Shown here: positions 1 to 9,660 of the stretch, piece after piece
Layout: every line of letters begins with the position of its first letter
Position numbering within the stretch: the first letter of the stretch is position 1
NCBI RefSeq assembly: GCF_000429185.2
Contig: NZ_AUBJ02000001.1
Coordinates: 3,782,001-3,846,000 of the forward strand
Source of the DNA: Actinoalloteichus caeruleus DSM 43889
Lineage (GTDB): Bacteria; Actinomycetota; Actinomycetes; Mycobacteriales; Pseudonocardiaceae
Direction of reading: 5' to 3'
DNA length: 64,000 nucleotides
Made by a program: the position numbers and the translations under genes
Notes under the pieces: model-generated
Told to the model about the DNA's origin: nothing
The model's input: the letters and a program-made list of their open reading frames with translations, nothing else
Database searches by the model: none

Positions 1-274
1 CGCGGCGGCCGTCCACGCCGGGGTCGGGGGGCCGCTGCGCACCACGTTGACCACCCAGCGGCGGGTGCTCGCCGACCTCGGTGTGGTCCGCGCGGCCCCG
101 TCGCCGTCGCTGGCGGCCACCGACCCGTTCGGCTGGTTGGACGCCGCCGCGCGGAGCGGAGGCGTCGCGGAACTGACGTCTCCCGAGGGGCTCGGGGGCT
201 TCGGCTGGTTGGTGCACGAGGTGGCCCTCCCCGTGCGGGTGCTGGCGTCCGGGGGCCGGAGCCCGGTCCACTGA
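1..274 (+). CDS. MidA-type SAM-dependent methyltransferase, C-terminal part (partial)
   Basis: The reading frame is open from base 2, so the gene begins outside the window; about 90 residues are visible. The tail has TTQRRVLADLG, a DPFGWLD stretch and LTSPEGLGGFGWL, which resembles the C-terminus of the MidA/DUF185 (COG1565) class I methyltransferases. Members of this family methylate a subunit of respiratory complex I in mitochondria. The next gene is a NuoD homologue, and I recall this pairing in Pseudonocardiaceae, which supports the call. The catalytic SAM-binding part is not visible, so the assignment rests on the tail and the neighbour only. Confidence 0.55.
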   Translation, partial: AAAVHAGVGGPLRTTLTTQRRVLADLGVVRAAPSPSLAATDPFGWLDAAARSGGVAELTSPEGLGGFGWLVHEVALPVRVLASGGRSPVH

Positions 275-390
275 GGCGCGCGCCCGGGCGAGGCTCCGGA
301 CCGCCGCGAGGGGCACCGGGCCGACCGGTGCGTCGAGGAGGGCCGGGGAGCCCTCGTCCGATGCCCCGAGCCACCTCGCGTCCCGGGTCC

Positions 391-411
391 CCCTCCCGAC
401 CACCGGGAGGG
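391..411. terminator. hairpin between methyltransferase and nuoD-like genes
   Basis: A perfect 8-bp inverted repeat (391-398 with 404-411) has a 5-base loop. It lies 117 bases after the methyltransferase stop and 31 bases before the nuoD-like start. No T tract follows. It is probably the terminator of the upstream gene, or a leader hairpin. Confidence 0.4.
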
Positions 412-442
412 CGGGCGGGGGTGGCGGTGCGAGCATGGGCGC

Positions 443-1603
443 GTGTCTGACCAGATGACAGTCGGCGTCGGCGCGGGAGCCGCCCACCTCGGGGTGGACC
501 GCGTGGTGGACCTGGGTCCCCTCCACCCGGCGGCGCACGGTGCCTACCGGCTCCGGCTCGCGGTGTCGGGACCCGCCGACGACCCGGTGATCACCTCCGC
601 CACCCCGCTCGTGGGGCACCTGCACCGGGGTGCCGAGAAGCTCTTCGAGGTCCGCGACTACCGGCAGATCCTCGCCCTGGCGAACCGGCACGACTGGCTC
701 GCCGCCTTCTGCAACGAGATGGCGGTGGCGATGGCGGTGGAGCGGATGCTGGGCATGACGGTGCCCGACCGGGCGAGCTGGTTGCGCACCGCCTTCTGCG
801 AGTTGAACCGGGCCCTCGCCCTGGTCGTGTTCCTCGCCCCGGTGGCCGAGGCGGGTGGCCGGGGACCTCGGCACGTAGCCGCCCGGGATGGACTGGTCAG
901 GGCGCGGGAGTCCGTCCAGCGGGTCCTGGAGGAGGCGGCGGGCGGACGCATCCACTTCATGGCCAACCGCGTCGGCGGGCTCCGCGAGGACGTGCCGGCT
1001 GGGTGGCGGGACGGAGTCCGCGCCGCATTGGACGTGGTGGCGAGGGGGCTCGACGCCGCCAGGTCGGTGACGGTGTCCGACGGGGACTTCCGACACCGGC
1101 ACCGCGGGCTCGGCGTCCTGACTACGGGTGCGGCCCTGCGGCTGGGTGTGACCGGCCCGGCGGGTCGGGCGGCCGGCGTCGACCTCGACCTGCGGCGGGA
1201 CGATCCGGGACCGGCCCACGCCGAGCTGGGCGTCACCCCCCGGCTGGGGACGCGGGGCGATGCCCTGGACCGGGTGGAGTGCATGCTCGACGACGCGGAC
1301 CAGGCACTGCGGCTGGTCCGCTCCTGCCTCGACCGGCTGCCACCCGGGCCGGTGAACCTGCGGCTGCCCAAGGCAGTCAAACCACCCGAGGGGTCGGTCT
1401 ACGTGTGGACGGAGGCACCGCTGGGGGTCACCGGCGTCCACCTGGTGTCCCGGGGCGACCGGACCCCCTGGCGGCTGAAGTTGCGGACGCCGTCCTTCAA
1501 CAACGTCCAGGCGCTCTCCCCGCTGCTGGTCGGCTGCCGGGTGGCCGACCTGCCGACCGTGCTCGCCTCCTTCGCGGTGGTCGTCGGGGACATCGACCGC
1601 TGA
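443..1603 (+). CDS. Solitary NuoD-like protein (NADH-quinone oxidoreductase 49-kDa subunit family)
   Basis: The 386-residue product belongs to the NuoD/large-hydrogenase-subunit fold. Visible signatures are LGPLHPAAHG (residues about 24-33, NuoD HPxxHG), HLHRGAEKLFEVRDY, and the C-terminal SVYVWTEAPLG and FNNVQALSPLL blocks, ending in VVVGDIDR. No other nuo genes are nearby, so this is not part of a complex I operon. The NuoD quinone-site motif is only partly kept (HPAAHG, against HPSTHG usually). The role is unknown; it could be an accessory quinone-reactive or assembly protein. The GTG start at 443 gives the expected N-terminus. It converges on the next gene with only 10 bp between stops. 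Confidence 0.75.
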   Translation: MSDQMTVGVGAGAAHLGVDRVVDLGPLHPAAHGAYRLRLAVSGPADDPVITSATPLVGHLHRGAEKLFEVRDYRQILALANRHDWLAAFCNEMAVAMAVERMLGMTVPDRASWLRTAFCELNRALALVVFLAPVAEAGGRGPRHVAARDGLVRARESVQRVLEEAAGGRIHFMANRVGGLREDVPAGWRDGVRAALDVVARGLDAARSVTVSDGDFRHRHRGLGVLTTGAALRLGVTGPAGRAAGVDLDLRRDDPGPAHAELGVTPRLGTRGDALDRVECMLDDADQALRLVRSCLDRLPPGPVNLRLPKAVKPPEGSVYVWTEAPLGVTGVHLVSRGDRTPWRLKLRTPSFNNVQALSPLLVGCRVADLPTVLASFAVVVGDIDR

Positions 1604-1613
1604 GCCGCCGTGG

Positions 1614-2999
1614 TCAGTTCCCGCGCCGACGGCGGCGGCGCGGTTTGTCCTCCCCGTAGGCGGCCAGCAGCTCGCTGACCGACCGGCCCGAGGCGTGCGC
1701 TCCCGCGTCCTCCGGCTCGGCGGGCGGTTCGCTCGCACTCTCCCTCGGTTCCGGGGTCGTCTCCTCGGCGACGTCGGGCTGCCAGGCGTCCACCGCCTCC
1801 CAGGCCGGGGTGTCCTCGACTGCCTCCGCCTCCGCCGCGGCGGCGACCGGCTGCGCCTTCGGGGGCGCCGGCGGCTGCGCCCGGCGCGGCCGCTGCGGGC
1901 GGGGGAGCTGCCGGGTGGCCTCCTCCCGCTGTTGCCGCTGTTGCCGCTGTTTGCCCTGCGGGGCACGCCGAGGGGCGGGGCGGGCCACCGTCTCCGGCTC
2001 CGCCGGCGGGCGCGGCGCTGGTCCCCGCCCTCCTGGTCGGCCGGGTGGGCGCGGCGGGCCACCGGCGGCGGACCGGGGGTCCTCCCCGGGCTCGAGTGGC
2101 CGGGCGGGATGGGGGACGCGGGTGGTAGCCGGATCCGGGCCGGCGGGTGGCTGACGCTGTTCGGCGGGGACGGGGGGTTCCCCTCGGGGGGAGCTGGGTG
2201 CCGGCTGGGGCCGACGCGGCCCGGGCGCTCCGCCCCGGGGGTGGTCCGGGTTCGGGGGCGGCGGGCCCTGGTCGTTCGGGTGTCCGGCGGGTGCCGGGCC
2301 GCCACGCGCCGGCCTGCCCGGCGCGGGAGGACGACCCGTCGGAGCACCCCCGATCACCTGGGTCCGGTCGGCGGGAGCGGGAGGCGGGTTCCCCTGGCGG
2401 GCCTCGGGATCGGGCTCGACCTCGGCGGCGTCATCGACCGTCCGCGCACCGACGGCCAGCGCGCGCACGGGAGGGTTCTCCTGCTCACCCGAGGAGATCA
2501 CCCGCCCGCCCTGGTCGGACAGGGAACGCACCCTGGTGGACTCGGCGCGGAGCGCCACCCGTTCGACGAGGACGTCCCCGCCCAGCAGGGACTCCAGGCC
2601 GCGGCGCAGCGTCTCCAGCTCCCGCTGGAGACCGGCCAGCTGTTCCTGGGACTCCGCTCGCAGCTCGTCCTCGACCTGCCGGCGGGTCTCCGCTTCCAGG
2701 TCGAGTTCGTACTCACGACGCGCGGCTACCTCACGTTCCAGCTCCAGCTCGTAGACCCGCCGCAGTTCCTCGGACTGGTCCGCCCGCTCGGCAGCCTCCC
2801 GCCGGTACCGGGCGGCGGCGAAGGCACCGAACAGCGCGGCCCACAGTCCCGCGACGATGCCCAACCGCAGGAGGCGGGCGTCGTCGCTGAGCAGCAGCAG
2901 CACCGTGGCACCGAGGGCCAGCGCACAACCGCCGATCCAGAGAACGGGACCACGGCCGACACGGTTCCGCTCGTCATCCGAGCCAGAGAGGCCGCTCAT
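1614..2999 (-). CDS. Membrane protein with coiled coil and Pro/Arg-rich tail (DUF6779-like, Rv3604c-like)
   Basis: The 461-residue product has two N-terminal membrane segments (about residues 17-35 and 39-58). A long charged coiled coil of repeated E/R/L follows (about 60-140). A low-complexity Pro/Gly/Arg/Gln tail then ends in KPRRRRRRGN. This layout matches the Ala/Arg/Pro-rich membrane protein that follows the folate genes in mycobacteria (Rv3604c, from memory) and what I recall as DUF6779. ATG 2999 was chosen because upstream in-frame sequence reads as non-coding. It is the last gene of the ftsH-fol cluster. Its function is unknown. Confidence 0.7.
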   Translation of the reverse strand: MSGLSGSDDERNRVGRGPVLWIGGCALALGATVLLLLSDDARLLRLGIVAGLWAALFGAFAAARYRREAAERADQSEELRRVYELELEREVAARREYELDLEAETRRQVEDELRAESQEQLAGLQRELETLRRGLESLLGGDVLVERVALRAESTRVRSLSDQGGRVISSGEQENPPVRALAVGARTVDDAAEVEPDPEARQGNPPPAPADRTQVIGGAPTGRPPAPGRPARGGPAPAGHPNDQGPPPPNPDHPRGGAPGPRRPQPAPSSPRGEPPVPAEQRQPPAGPDPATTRVPHPARPLEPGEDPRSAAGGPPRPPGRPGGRGPAPRPPAEPETVARPAPRRAPQGKQRQQRQQREEATRQLPRPQRPRRAQPPAPPKAQPVAAAAEAEAVEDTPAWEAVDAWQPDVAEETTPEPRESASEPPAEPEDAGAHASGRSVSELLAAYGEDKPRRRRRRGN

Positions 3000-3152
3000 A
3001 ACGCCACACGGTACCGGTCGGTAATCGAACCGAGACCTGTGGCGGGGGGCCGCTCCCACGACCTCGGACGAGCGGGAGGACCCGCCGACGGGGGGTTCGT
3101 GCCGGCGGGAACGGGGGCAGCGTCCTGCCTCCGGCCGCACGGCGGTACGCGC

Positions 3153-3635
3153 CTAGTCGTCATGGTTGTTCCGGTCCTCGTCGGAGTCGGGGTCTTCCGG
3201 CGCTCGGCAGCAGTGCTCCAGCCAGAGGGCGGCCGCCGCGAGCAGTACCGCGCAGGCGACGCCGATCAGCGACGTCACCTGGTCCCCAGCCGCGGCGTCG
3301 AAGTCGCCCCGGTGCGGTGAGACGTACAGCAACACGGCCAACCACGCCCCGAGCATGATCACACCCAGCAGCGAGGACGCCTTCGCCAGGGCCACCGCAC
3401 GCGCCGCGAACAGGGCGAGTTCCCGGGGAACGGCGCCTCGCCGGTCCCGCTCACGCACCCGGACGCGGATCGAGAAGCCCAGGACGGCCTCCACCGCACC
3501 GATGAGCACCAGGGTGGCACCGGCGAAGGTCGGCAGGCGGGGCAGCGACGAGTAGAAGAGGGTGAGCAGCAGGTAGACAACGAGCAGGCTGCCCAGTCCC
3601 ACGGCCAGCAGGTCGCGGGCCCTGGTGAATCTCAT
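3153..3635 (-). CDS. DUF3180 membrane protein
   Basis: The 160-residue product has four predicted membrane segments: about residues 10-28 and 38-58, then two in the second half around GVIMLGAWLAVLLYV and LIGVACAVLLAAAALWL. It has a charged loop rich in R/E and an acidic tail. This is the DUF3180 pattern found directly after folK across actinobacteria (Rv3605c in M. tuberculosis, from memory). The ATG at 3635 fits the family length of about 155-160. It lies 43 bp after folK and is probably cotranscribed. Its function is unknown. Confidence 0.85.
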   Translation of the reverse strand: MRFTRARDLLAVGLGSLLVVYLLLTLFYSSLPRLPTFAGATLVLIGAVEAVLGFSIRVRVRERDRRGAVPRELALFAARAVALAKASSLLGVIMLGAWLAVLLYVSPHRGDFDAAAGDQVTSLIGVACAVLLAAAALWLEHCCRAPEDPDSDEDRNNHDD

Positions 3636-3678
3636 CCGCCCGCCTCCTTCATCCTGGTCGTCGCACGGCCCCAGTCTC

Positions 3679-4179
3679 TCAACGCCCGGCCGCTCCGCGC
3701 AGATCCAGGTCCGAGCGGACCGCGACCCCCGCCCTGGACACGCTCCGCAGCAGTTCCCGCACGGGTCCGTGCCCGGGCAGGACCGCCTCCGGTTGGACGT
3801 CGAACCACGGCACCAGCACCGACGCCCGATCCGGGGTGCCGGGGTGGGGCAACACCAGCTCCGGGTCCTCCGACCGGACACCGTCGACGGTCACCACGTC
3901 CACGTCCAAGGTGCGCGGGCCCCACCGGACGGTGCGCTCCCGCCCAGCGGCCTCCTCCAGCTCCCGAGCCCGGTACAACCAGCCCCACGCGTCCACCCCG
4001 GCGTCGTCGACCACGACCACGGCGTTGAGGAAGTCCGGCTGGTCGGTCACTCCCCACGGGGCCGTCTCGTAGACGGGGGACACGGCGACCACGGCCGCGC
4101 CGAGCCCGGTCACCGCGGACCGGAGGTGCGCGAAGCGGTCGCCGAGGTTCGAGCCCAGCGAGAGCACCGCCCTGGTCAC
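3679..4179 (-). CDS. folK: 2-amino-4-hydroxy-6-hydroxymethyldihydropteridine pyrophosphokinase
   Basis: HPPK transfers pyrophosphate from ATP to 6-hydroxymethyl-7,8-dihydropterin in folate synthesis. The 166-residue product starts with [10 protein letters not shown]. It carries PVYETAPWG, the substrate loop QPDFLNAVV, and the signature [12 protein letters not shown], which holds the Mg-binding aspartates. PHP in [16 protein letters not shown] is also typical. The ATG overlaps the folB stop by 4 bp, indicating translational coupling. Length is normal for the family. Confidence 0.95.
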   Translation of the reverse strand: MTRAVLSLGSNLGDRFAHLRSAVTGLGAAVVAVSPVYETAPWGVTDQPDFLNAVVVVDDAGVDAWGWLYRARELEEAAGRERTVRWGPRTLDVDVVTVDGVRSEDPELVLPHPGTPDRASVLVPWFDVQPEAVLPGHGPVRELLRSVSRAGVAVRSDLDLRGAAGR

Positions 4180-4556
4180 GAGGCTCCCCGGCCGCCGCGC
4201 CTCGACCTGCGGACGGTCACGGCGACGTCGTCGAACGGCACCGCGATCGGCGCCGAGGGCTTGTGGACGGTGGCTTCGACGGCGTGGACCCGCCGGTCGG
4301 CCATCACCTCGTCGGCGATCTGGGCGGCCACCCCCTCGATCAGGTTCCTCGGGGGGCCGCCGACGACGGCGACGATCCGCTCCGCCAGCGCGCCGTAGTC
4401 GAGCGTGTCGCGGAGATCATCGGTGGCCGCCGCGCCGGAGAGGTCCACCCACACGGTCAGGTCGACGACGAAGTCCTGCCCGTCGCGCCGCTCGTGCTCG
4501 AAGACCCCGTGGTGTCCCCGCGCCCGGACCCCCGTCACCCTGATGCGATCGGTCAC
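4176..4556 (-). CDS. folB: Dihydroneopterin aldolase
   Basis: FolB converts 7,8-dihydroneopterin to 6-hydroxymethyl-7,8-dihydropterin and glycolaldehyde. The 126-residue product has [22 protein letters not shown], with the conserved GxxG-E region, and the C-terminal HKPSAPI with the catalytic lysine. The GTG start at 4556 overlaps the folP stop by 4 bp; the longer upstream reading lacks homology. It is the middle gene of the coupled folP-folB-folK set. Confidence 0.93.
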   Translation of the reverse strand: MTDRIRVTGVRARGHHGVFEHERRDGQDFVVDLTVWVDLSGAAATDDLRDTLDYGALAERIVAVVGGPPRNLIEGVAAQIADEVMADRRVHAVEATVHKPSAPIAVPFDDVAVTVRRSRRGGRGAS

Positions 4557-5419
4557 CGCGCACCCCCGGCACGCCAGGCCCGCTCCACGGTGATGGCGTC
4601 GAGCGAACCGACGACGTCGTGCACCCGCACGCCCCACGCCCCGGCCGCGGCCGACAGGGCAGACACCGTCGCGGTGGCCACCTCGCGGCCGGCGGGGGGG
4701 CGGGGGGTCCCGTCCGGGTCGGCGAGCGCGGCTCCCAGGAACCGCTTCCGCGAGGCGCCCACCAGCACCGGGAACCCGAGTTCCAGCAGGGCGTCGAGCC
4801 GGTTGAGCAGTGCCCAGTTGTGCTCGGCGTTCTTGGCGAACCCCAGGCCCGGGTCGAGCACCAGGGACTCGGGGGCCACGCCGGCCGCCACGGCCTCGTC
4901 GACCCGGGTGAGGAGCTCGGCACGCACGTCGGAGACCACGTCCTCGTAGCGGGCCAGGCTGTTCATGCCCTTGCTGTGGCCCCGCCAGTGCATGAGGATC
5001 CAGGGGGCTCCCGCCTCGGCGACCACCCTGGCCATCCCGGGGTCGGCCAACCCACCGGAGACGTCGTTGACGACGGCCGCGCCGGCGGCGAGCGCGGCCT
5101 CGGCGACCGTCGCCCTGGACGTGTCGATGCTCAGGGTGACGCCCAGAGCCGCCAGTTCCCTGATCACCGGTACGACCCTGGCGATCTCCACGTCCGCGTC
5201 GACGCGGGACGACCCTGGCCTGGTGGACTCGCCGCCGATGTCGATGATGTCGGCTCCCTGGCGGTGCATCTCCACCCCGTGGTGGATCGCCTGCGCCTGG
5301 TCGAGGTAGCGGCCACCGTCGGAGAAGGAGTCAGGCGTCACGTTCAGCACGCCCATCACGGCACAGCGGCCCGGCATCGGCAGCACCCGTGGAACGTGGT
5401 GCGTCTCCTGTACTAACAC
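4553..5419 (-). CDS. folP: Dihydropteroate synthase
   Basis: DHPS condenses p-aminobenzoate with the pterin pyrophosphate and is the sulfonamide target. The 288-residue product shows the TIM-barrel signatures [15 protein letters not shown], the pterin loop [45 protein letters not shown] and [12 protein letters not shown] 5419 was chosen because a GAGGAG motif sits 8 bases upstream and the family N-terminus begins here. It is coupled to folB by a 4-bp overlap. Confidence 0.95.
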   Translation of the reverse strand: MLVQETHHVPRVLPMPGRCAVMGVLNVTPDSFSDGGRYLDQAQAIHHGVEMHRQGADIIDIGGESTRPGSSRVDADVEIARVVPVIRELAALGVTLSIDTSRATVAEAALAAGAAVVNDVSGGLADPGMARVVAEAGAPWILMHWRGHSKGMNSLARYEDVVSDVRAELLTRVDEAVAAGVAPESLVLDPGLGFAKNAEHNWALLNRLDALLELGFPVLVGASRKRFLGAALADPDGTPRPPAGREVATATVSALSAAAGAWGVRVHDVVGSLDAITVERAWRAGGAR

Positions 5420-5510
5420 GGCGGATCGCTCCTCAGCTCGATGTCCGACCTGCCGCCATTCTGGCCGTGCCCGCACGGTGCGCGCACCAGTGCGGAGCGT
5501 TGCCCTCCCC

Positions 5511-6137
5511 TCAGCCCGAGCGCATCAGGTTCAGCGCCTCGGCGCGGGACGAGGCCGAGGTCCTGAGCAGGCCCCGAACGGCCGAGGTCGTCGTCCTGGC
5601 CCCGGGCTTGCGCACCCCGCGAACGGTCATGCACAGGTGCTCCGCCTCGATCACCACGATCACGCCACGCGGGGCGAGCCGTCGGACGAGGGCGTCGGCG
5701 ACCTGTGAGGTCAACCGTTCCTGGACCTGGGGGCGCCGCGAGTAGAGGTCGACGAGCCTGGCCAGCTTCGACAGGCCGGTCACCTGCCCCCGCTCGTTGG
5801 GGATGTACCCGACGTGGGCCACCCCGTGGAAGGGGAGCAGGTGGTGCTCGCAGTTGCTGAACATCGGGATGTCCCGGACGAGCACCAGTTCCTCGTGGCT
5901 CTCGTCGAACGTCTTGGACAACACCGTGTCCGGGTCGGTGTGCAACCCGGCGAACATCTCCCGGTAGGCCCGGGCCACCCGGGCCGGTGTCTCCACCAGG
6001 CCCTCGCGGTCCGGGTCCTCGCCACAGGCGATCAGCAGCTCGCGGATCGCCGCCTGGGCACGTGCCTGGTCGAACCGGCCGGGACCGGTCGTGGGGGCGA
6101 CCAGGTCACCGTCCAGGTCCTCGAAGGTGCCGGTCAC
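5511..6137 (-). CDS. folE: GTP cyclohydrolase I
   Basis: FolE converts GTP to 7,8-dihydroneopterin triphosphate, the first folate-specific step. The 208-residue product has the zinc-site motif [14 protein letters not shown], the [18 protein letters not shown] helix, and [13 protein letters not shown] with the second zinc cysteine, so it is the zinc-dependent FolE1 type. It begins only 18 bp after the ftsH stop, on the same strand, and precedes folP by 91 bp. Confidence 0.96.
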   Translation of the reverse strand: MTGTFEDLDGDLVAPTTGPGRFDQARAQAAIRELLIACGEDPDREGLVETPARVARAYREMFAGLHTDPDTVLSKTFDESHEELVLVRDIPMFSNCEHHLLPFHGVAHVGYIPNERGQVTGLSKLARLVDLYSRRPQVQERLTSQVADALVRRLAPRGVIVVIEAEHLCMTVRGVRKPGARTTTSAVRGLLRTSASSRAEALNLMRSG

Positions 6138-6155
6138 CGCTGCCCTCTCCGGAGG

Positions 6156-8705
6156 TCAGCGACCATCACCGTCCTCCTGGTCGTTCCTCGTCCCGCGCCG
6201 AGGGTCGTCGGGCTGCTCCTGCTGACCCGATCCCGCGCTGGGCCCCTGCTGCCCCGGCAACTCGTCACGGCTGAACCGCCGCGTGCCCTCGTCGCCGGTG
6301 TCCGGTGCCGTGCCGCCCTCGTCGGGCTTCTCGGCCCCGGAGGGTTCGCCGGCGGCGGGTTCCCGCGCCACCCCACCGCTCTCGCCCTCCGGAGAGGTGG
6401 ACGGCTGCTGCTCCCAGTTCGGGTTCGTCCCGCGCTCCCAGGAGGGGGTCCACCCGGAGGACTGCGGCGTCCACGGCGAGGTCGCCGGCGTCCACCCGGG
6501 GGGCGCGCCGTAGTTCGGCGGGCCGGAGCGGCTACCACCGGCGGGTTTGGGGATGGGGCGTGTCGCCTGGTGGTTGGGGTGCACCGCCGGTTGCGGCGCG
6601 GCCTGGCCTCCCGGCCACGGCGCCTGCTGGGGTGGCGCCTGCTGCGTTGGCCCCTGGTCCGGCTGCCCCTCGGCCGGCTGGTCCGGCTGCTGCTGGCTCG
6701 GCTCCTCGACGGCGCCCGCGCCCTGCTCGGGAGCGGCCGGTCGCTCCGGAGCCGCTTCCACGGCCGGCACCGGGGGCCACGGCTCGCCGCGCTCCTTCGC
6801 CAACTCGGCCGGGCTCTTGATGGGCGGCTTGTCGGAGGGGGTGCGGTGACCGAAGTCGTTGAAGGCGGTGATCCTCGGCCGCTTCTCCACCCGGGAGAAG
6901 ATGCGTTCCAGGTCACGCCGTTGCAGCGTTTCCTTCTCCAACAGCTCCAGCACGAGGTCGTCGAGCACGTCGCGGTAGGTGTTGAGAATCTCCCAGGCCT
7001 CGGTGTGCGCGGCCTCGATGAGCTTGCGCACCTCCTCGTCGATCTCGTGCGCGACCTCGAGGGAGTAGTTGGGCTGCGTTCCCATCGTGCGGCCGACGAA
7101 GGGGTCGCCCTCGTCCTTGCCGTACTTCACCGCGCCCAACCGGTGGCTCATGCCGTACTCGGTCACCATCGCCCTGGCGATCTTCGTCGCCTGGTCGATG
7201 TCGGAGGACGCACCCGTCGTGGGCTCGTGGAAGACCAACTCCTCGGCCGACCGCCCGCCCAGGGCGAACACCAGCCGCCCGATCATCTCCGACCGCGTCA
7301 TGAGGTCCTTGTCGTCCTCGGGCACGACCAACGCGTGCCCTCCGGTTCGGCCTCGCGGCAGGATGGTCAGCTTGTAGACGGGTTCCAGGTCGGGCATCGC
7401 CCACGCGGCGAGCGCGTGCCCGCCCTCGTGGTAGGCGACGATCTTGCGTTCCTTGTCGGAGACGACGCGGCTGCGGCGGGCGGGCCCGCCGATGACGCGG
7501 TCGACGGACTCCTCCAACGCGGCGGAGGTGATCAACTGCCCCTGCTGCCGGGCGGTGAGCAGGGCGGCCTCGTTGATGACGTTGGCCAGGTCCGCGCCGG
7601 ACATGCCGACGGTCCGCTTGGCCAGGGATTCGAGGTCGGCGTCCTGCGCCAGCGGCTTCCCCTTGGAATGCACCCGGAGGATCGCCTTCCGCCCCGCCAG
7701 GTCGGGGGCGGCCACCGGGATCTGCCGGTCGAAACGACCGGGGCGCAGCAGCGCGGGGTCCAGGATGTCGGGACGGTTGGTGGCGGCGATCAGGATGATG
7801 CCGCCCCGGGAGTCGAAGCCGTCCATCTCGACGAGCAGCTGGTTCAGCGTCTGCTCCCGCTCGTCGTGCCCGCCACCGAGCCCGGCGCCGCGCTGGCGGC
7901 CGACCGCGTCGATCTCGTCGACGAAGATGATGCAGGGTGCGTTCTGCTTGGCCTGCTCGAACAGGTCACGCACCCGGGACGCCCCGACGCCGACGAACAT
8001 CTCGACGAAGTCGGATCCGGAGATCGAGTAGAAGGGAACACCGGCCTCACCGGCGACCGCCCTGGCCAGCAGCGTCTTCCCGGTTCCCGGCGGTCCGTAG
8101 AGCAGGACGCCCTTCGGGATCTTCGCTCCCAGCGCCTGGTAGCGGCCGGGCGACTGGAGGAAGTCCTTGATCTCGTAGAGCTCCTCCACGGCCTCCTGCG
8201 CACCGGCGACGTCGGAGAAGGTCGTCTTGGGCATGTCCTTGTTCAGCTGCTTGGCCTTGGACTTGCCGAAGTTCAGGACGCGGTTGCCGCCACCCTGGGC
8301 GTTGTTCATCATCCACAGCAGCAGGAGGAGCAGCAGGACCAGCGGGACCATGTAGATCAGCAGCTGGGTGAACAGGCTGTCCTGGTTGACGGTGGTGTCC
8401 CACTCGTCGATGCCCGAGGCGCCCCGCAGCGCGTCGACGATCTGCTCGGTGCCACCCGCCGGGTACTGCGTGATGATCTGCTCGTTGCCCTCGACCGGGG
8501 AGTTCAGGGTGAGTCGGAGCCGCTGCTCCTTGTCCTCCACCTGGGCGGTCCGGACGTTGCCGTTGGCGATCTGCTCAAGCGCCTGCGACGTCGGCACCTC
8601 GTGGTAGCCACGGGTGTCGTCCGACAGGACGTTGTACCCCACGATCAACAGCAGGATCAGCAGGATCCAGATGAATGGGTTGCGGAGCAGGCGCTTACGG
8701 TCCAT
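6156..8705 (-). CDS. ftsH: ATP-dependent zinc metalloprotease FtsH
   Basis: This is a membrane-anchored hexameric AAA+ protease that degrades misfolded and regulatory membrane proteins. The 849-residue product has a first membrane segment at about 11-27, an external region of about 85 residues, and a second segment at about 112-132. Walker A GPPGTGKT is near 204-211. Walker [10 protein letters not shown], the arginine finger region [10 protein letters not shown] and the zinc site HEGGH all follow. A Pro/Gln/Gly-rich tail of about 200 residues is typical of actinobacteria. ATG 8705 precedes [11 protein letters not shown], the family start. A 337-bp upstream gap suggests its own promoter. Confidence 0.97.
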   Translation of the reverse strand: MDRKRLLRNPFIWILLILLLIVGYNVLSDDTRGYHEVPTSQALEQIANGNVRTAQVEDKEQRLRLTLNSPVEGNEQIITQYPAGGTEQIVDALRGASGIDEWDTTVNQDSLFTQLLIYMVPLVLLLLLLLWMMNNAQGGGNRVLNFGKSKAKQLNKDMPKTTFSDVAGAQEAVEELYEIKDFLQSPGRYQALGAKIPKGVLLYGPPGTGKTLLARAVAGEAGVPFYSISGSDFVEMFVGVGASRVRDLFEQAKQNAPCIIFVDEIDAVGRQRGAGLGGGHDEREQTLNQLLVEMDGFDSRGGIILIAATNRPDILDPALLRPGRFDRQIPVAAPDLAGRKAILRVHSKGKPLAQDADLESLAKRTVGMSGADLANVINEAALLTARQQGQLITSAALEESVDRVIGGPARRSRVVSDKERKIVAYHEGGHALAAWAMPDLEPVYKLTILPRGRTGGHALVVPEDDKDLMTRSEMIGRLVFALGGRSAEELVFHEPTTGASSDIDQATKIARAMVTEYGMSHRLGAVKYGKDEGDPFVGRTMGTQPNYSLEVAHEIDEEVRKLIEAAHTEAWEILNTYRDVLDDLVLELLEKETLQRRDLERIFSRVEKRPRITAFNDFGHRTPSDKPPIKSPAELAKERGEPWPPVPAVEAAPERPAAPEQGAGAVEEPSQQQPDQPAEGQPDQGPTQQAPPQQAPWPGGQAAPQPAVHPNHQATRPIPKPAGGSRSGPPNYGAPPGWTPATSPWTPQSSGWTPSWERGTNPNWEQQPSTSPEGESGGVAREPAAGEPSGAEKPDEGGTAPDTGDEGTRRFSRDELPGQQGPSAGSGQQEQPDDPRRGTRNDQEDGDGR

Positions 8706-9042
8706 TCGGCTACGGCCGTCTTCCGGCCTCGACCCTCCCTGGCGTGCGTGTCGGGCGGAACTTGGGCGCCGCCCGGGCAATGGCTCCCCGTTCGGACCAG
8801 CGTACCGCCCACGGCGGCCTCCACCCCCGGAGTGGTACCACCCGGCCCGAGCGGCGGTCCGTACGTACAGGCACCGGCTGGCCGGCACCGCCGTGCTGTC
8901 CTCGCACGGCGCCTGACGTGGGGTCCAACGGAACGCCCCTCGGGAAAGTTCCCCCCTGGAGGGGAACCACCCCGCATCTCGCGGTGAGGCGGGTCACCTC
9001 ACCCGGGGTGGTCGCCTACCGCCGAACGGGCCGTCCTGCCGG
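8706..9042. other. Intergenic region between ftsH and hpt
   Basis: No credible gene is seen in 337 bases. Next to the hpt end it holds two small hairpins (8948-8967 and 8983-9003). The half nearer ftsH presumably carries the ftsH promoter, although I cannot point to a clear -10/-35 pair. Confidence 0.5.
8948..9003 (-). terminator. Two tandem hairpins after hpt
   Basis: There is a 7-bp stem at 8948-8954/8961-8967 with a 6-base loop. A second 7-bp stem lies at 8983-8989/8997-9003. Both fall within 100 bases downstream of the hpt stop on the minus strand. They lack a T run, as is common in high-GC actinobacteria, and probably separate hpt from ftsH transcription. Confidence 0.45.
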
Positions 9043-9606
9043 TCAGCTGGAGTACACCCTCGGCTCCAACGAACCGATGTAGGGCAGGTCGCGGTAACGC
9101 TCCGCGTAGTCGAGGCCGTAGCCGACCACGAACTCGTTGGGGATGTCGAAGCCCACGTAGCGCACCGGCAGGTCCACCTGCACGGCGTCGGGCTTGCGGA
9201 GCAGGGTGCAGACCTCGATGGACGCCGGGCCCCGCGTGCTCAGGTTCTTGAGCAGCCAGGACAGGGTGAGCCCCGAGTCGATGATGTCCTCGACGATGAC
9301 CACGTCCCGGCCGGCGATGTCCCGGTCGAGGTCCTTGAGGATGCGCACCACTCCCGAGGAGGAGGTGGAGGAGCCGTAGGAGCTGACCGCCATGAACTCC
9401 AGCTGGGTGGGCACCGGCAGGGCCCTGGCCAGGTCGGTCATGAACATGACGGCGCCCTTGAGCACGCCGACGAGGAGCAGGTCGGTCGATCTCGACCCGG
9501 CCGGGTAGTCCTCGGCCAGCCGACCGGCCAGCTCGGTGACCTTGTCCTTGATCTGCTCTTCAGAGACGAGTACCGATGCGATGTCGCCGTCGTACACGGA
9601 GGGCAT
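9043..9606 (-). CDS. hpt: Hypoxanthine phosphoribosyltransferase
   Basis: Hpt salvages hypoxanthine and guanine with PRPP to make IMP and GMP. The 187-residue product has the PRPP-binding motif [18 protein letters not shown], the flexible loop region [28 protein letters not shown], and the base-contact tail [18 protein letters not shown]. Length and start (MPSVYDGDI) match actinobacterial homologues. It follows tilS by 54 bp, the standard order tilS-hpt. Confidence 0.95.
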   Translation of the reverse strand: MPSVYDGDIASVLVSEEQIKDKVTELAGRLAEDYPAGSRSTDLLLVGVLKGAVMFMTDLARALPVPTQLEFMAVSSYGSSTSSSGVVRILKDLDRDIAGRDVVIVEDIIDSGLTLSWLLKNLSTRGPASIEVCTLLRKPDAVQVDLPVRYVGFDIPNEFVVGYGLDYAERYRDLPYIGSLEPRVYSS

Positions 9607-9660
9607 CCCCTTGGGAATCAGGTCCAGTCGTGGGTGGTCGCCAGGCCGCGTCGCCGAGGC

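Noticed and set aside
1695-3320. 541-codon rightward open frame antisense to the DUF6779-like gene
   Set aside because: Arg/Gly-rich translation with no domain; it mirrors the coding bias of the leftward gene, which has helices, a coiled coil and synteny.
5814-8987. 1057-codon rightward open frame
   Set aside because: Shadow of folE and ftsH on the other strand; no homology and an unbroken match to antisense FtsH positions.
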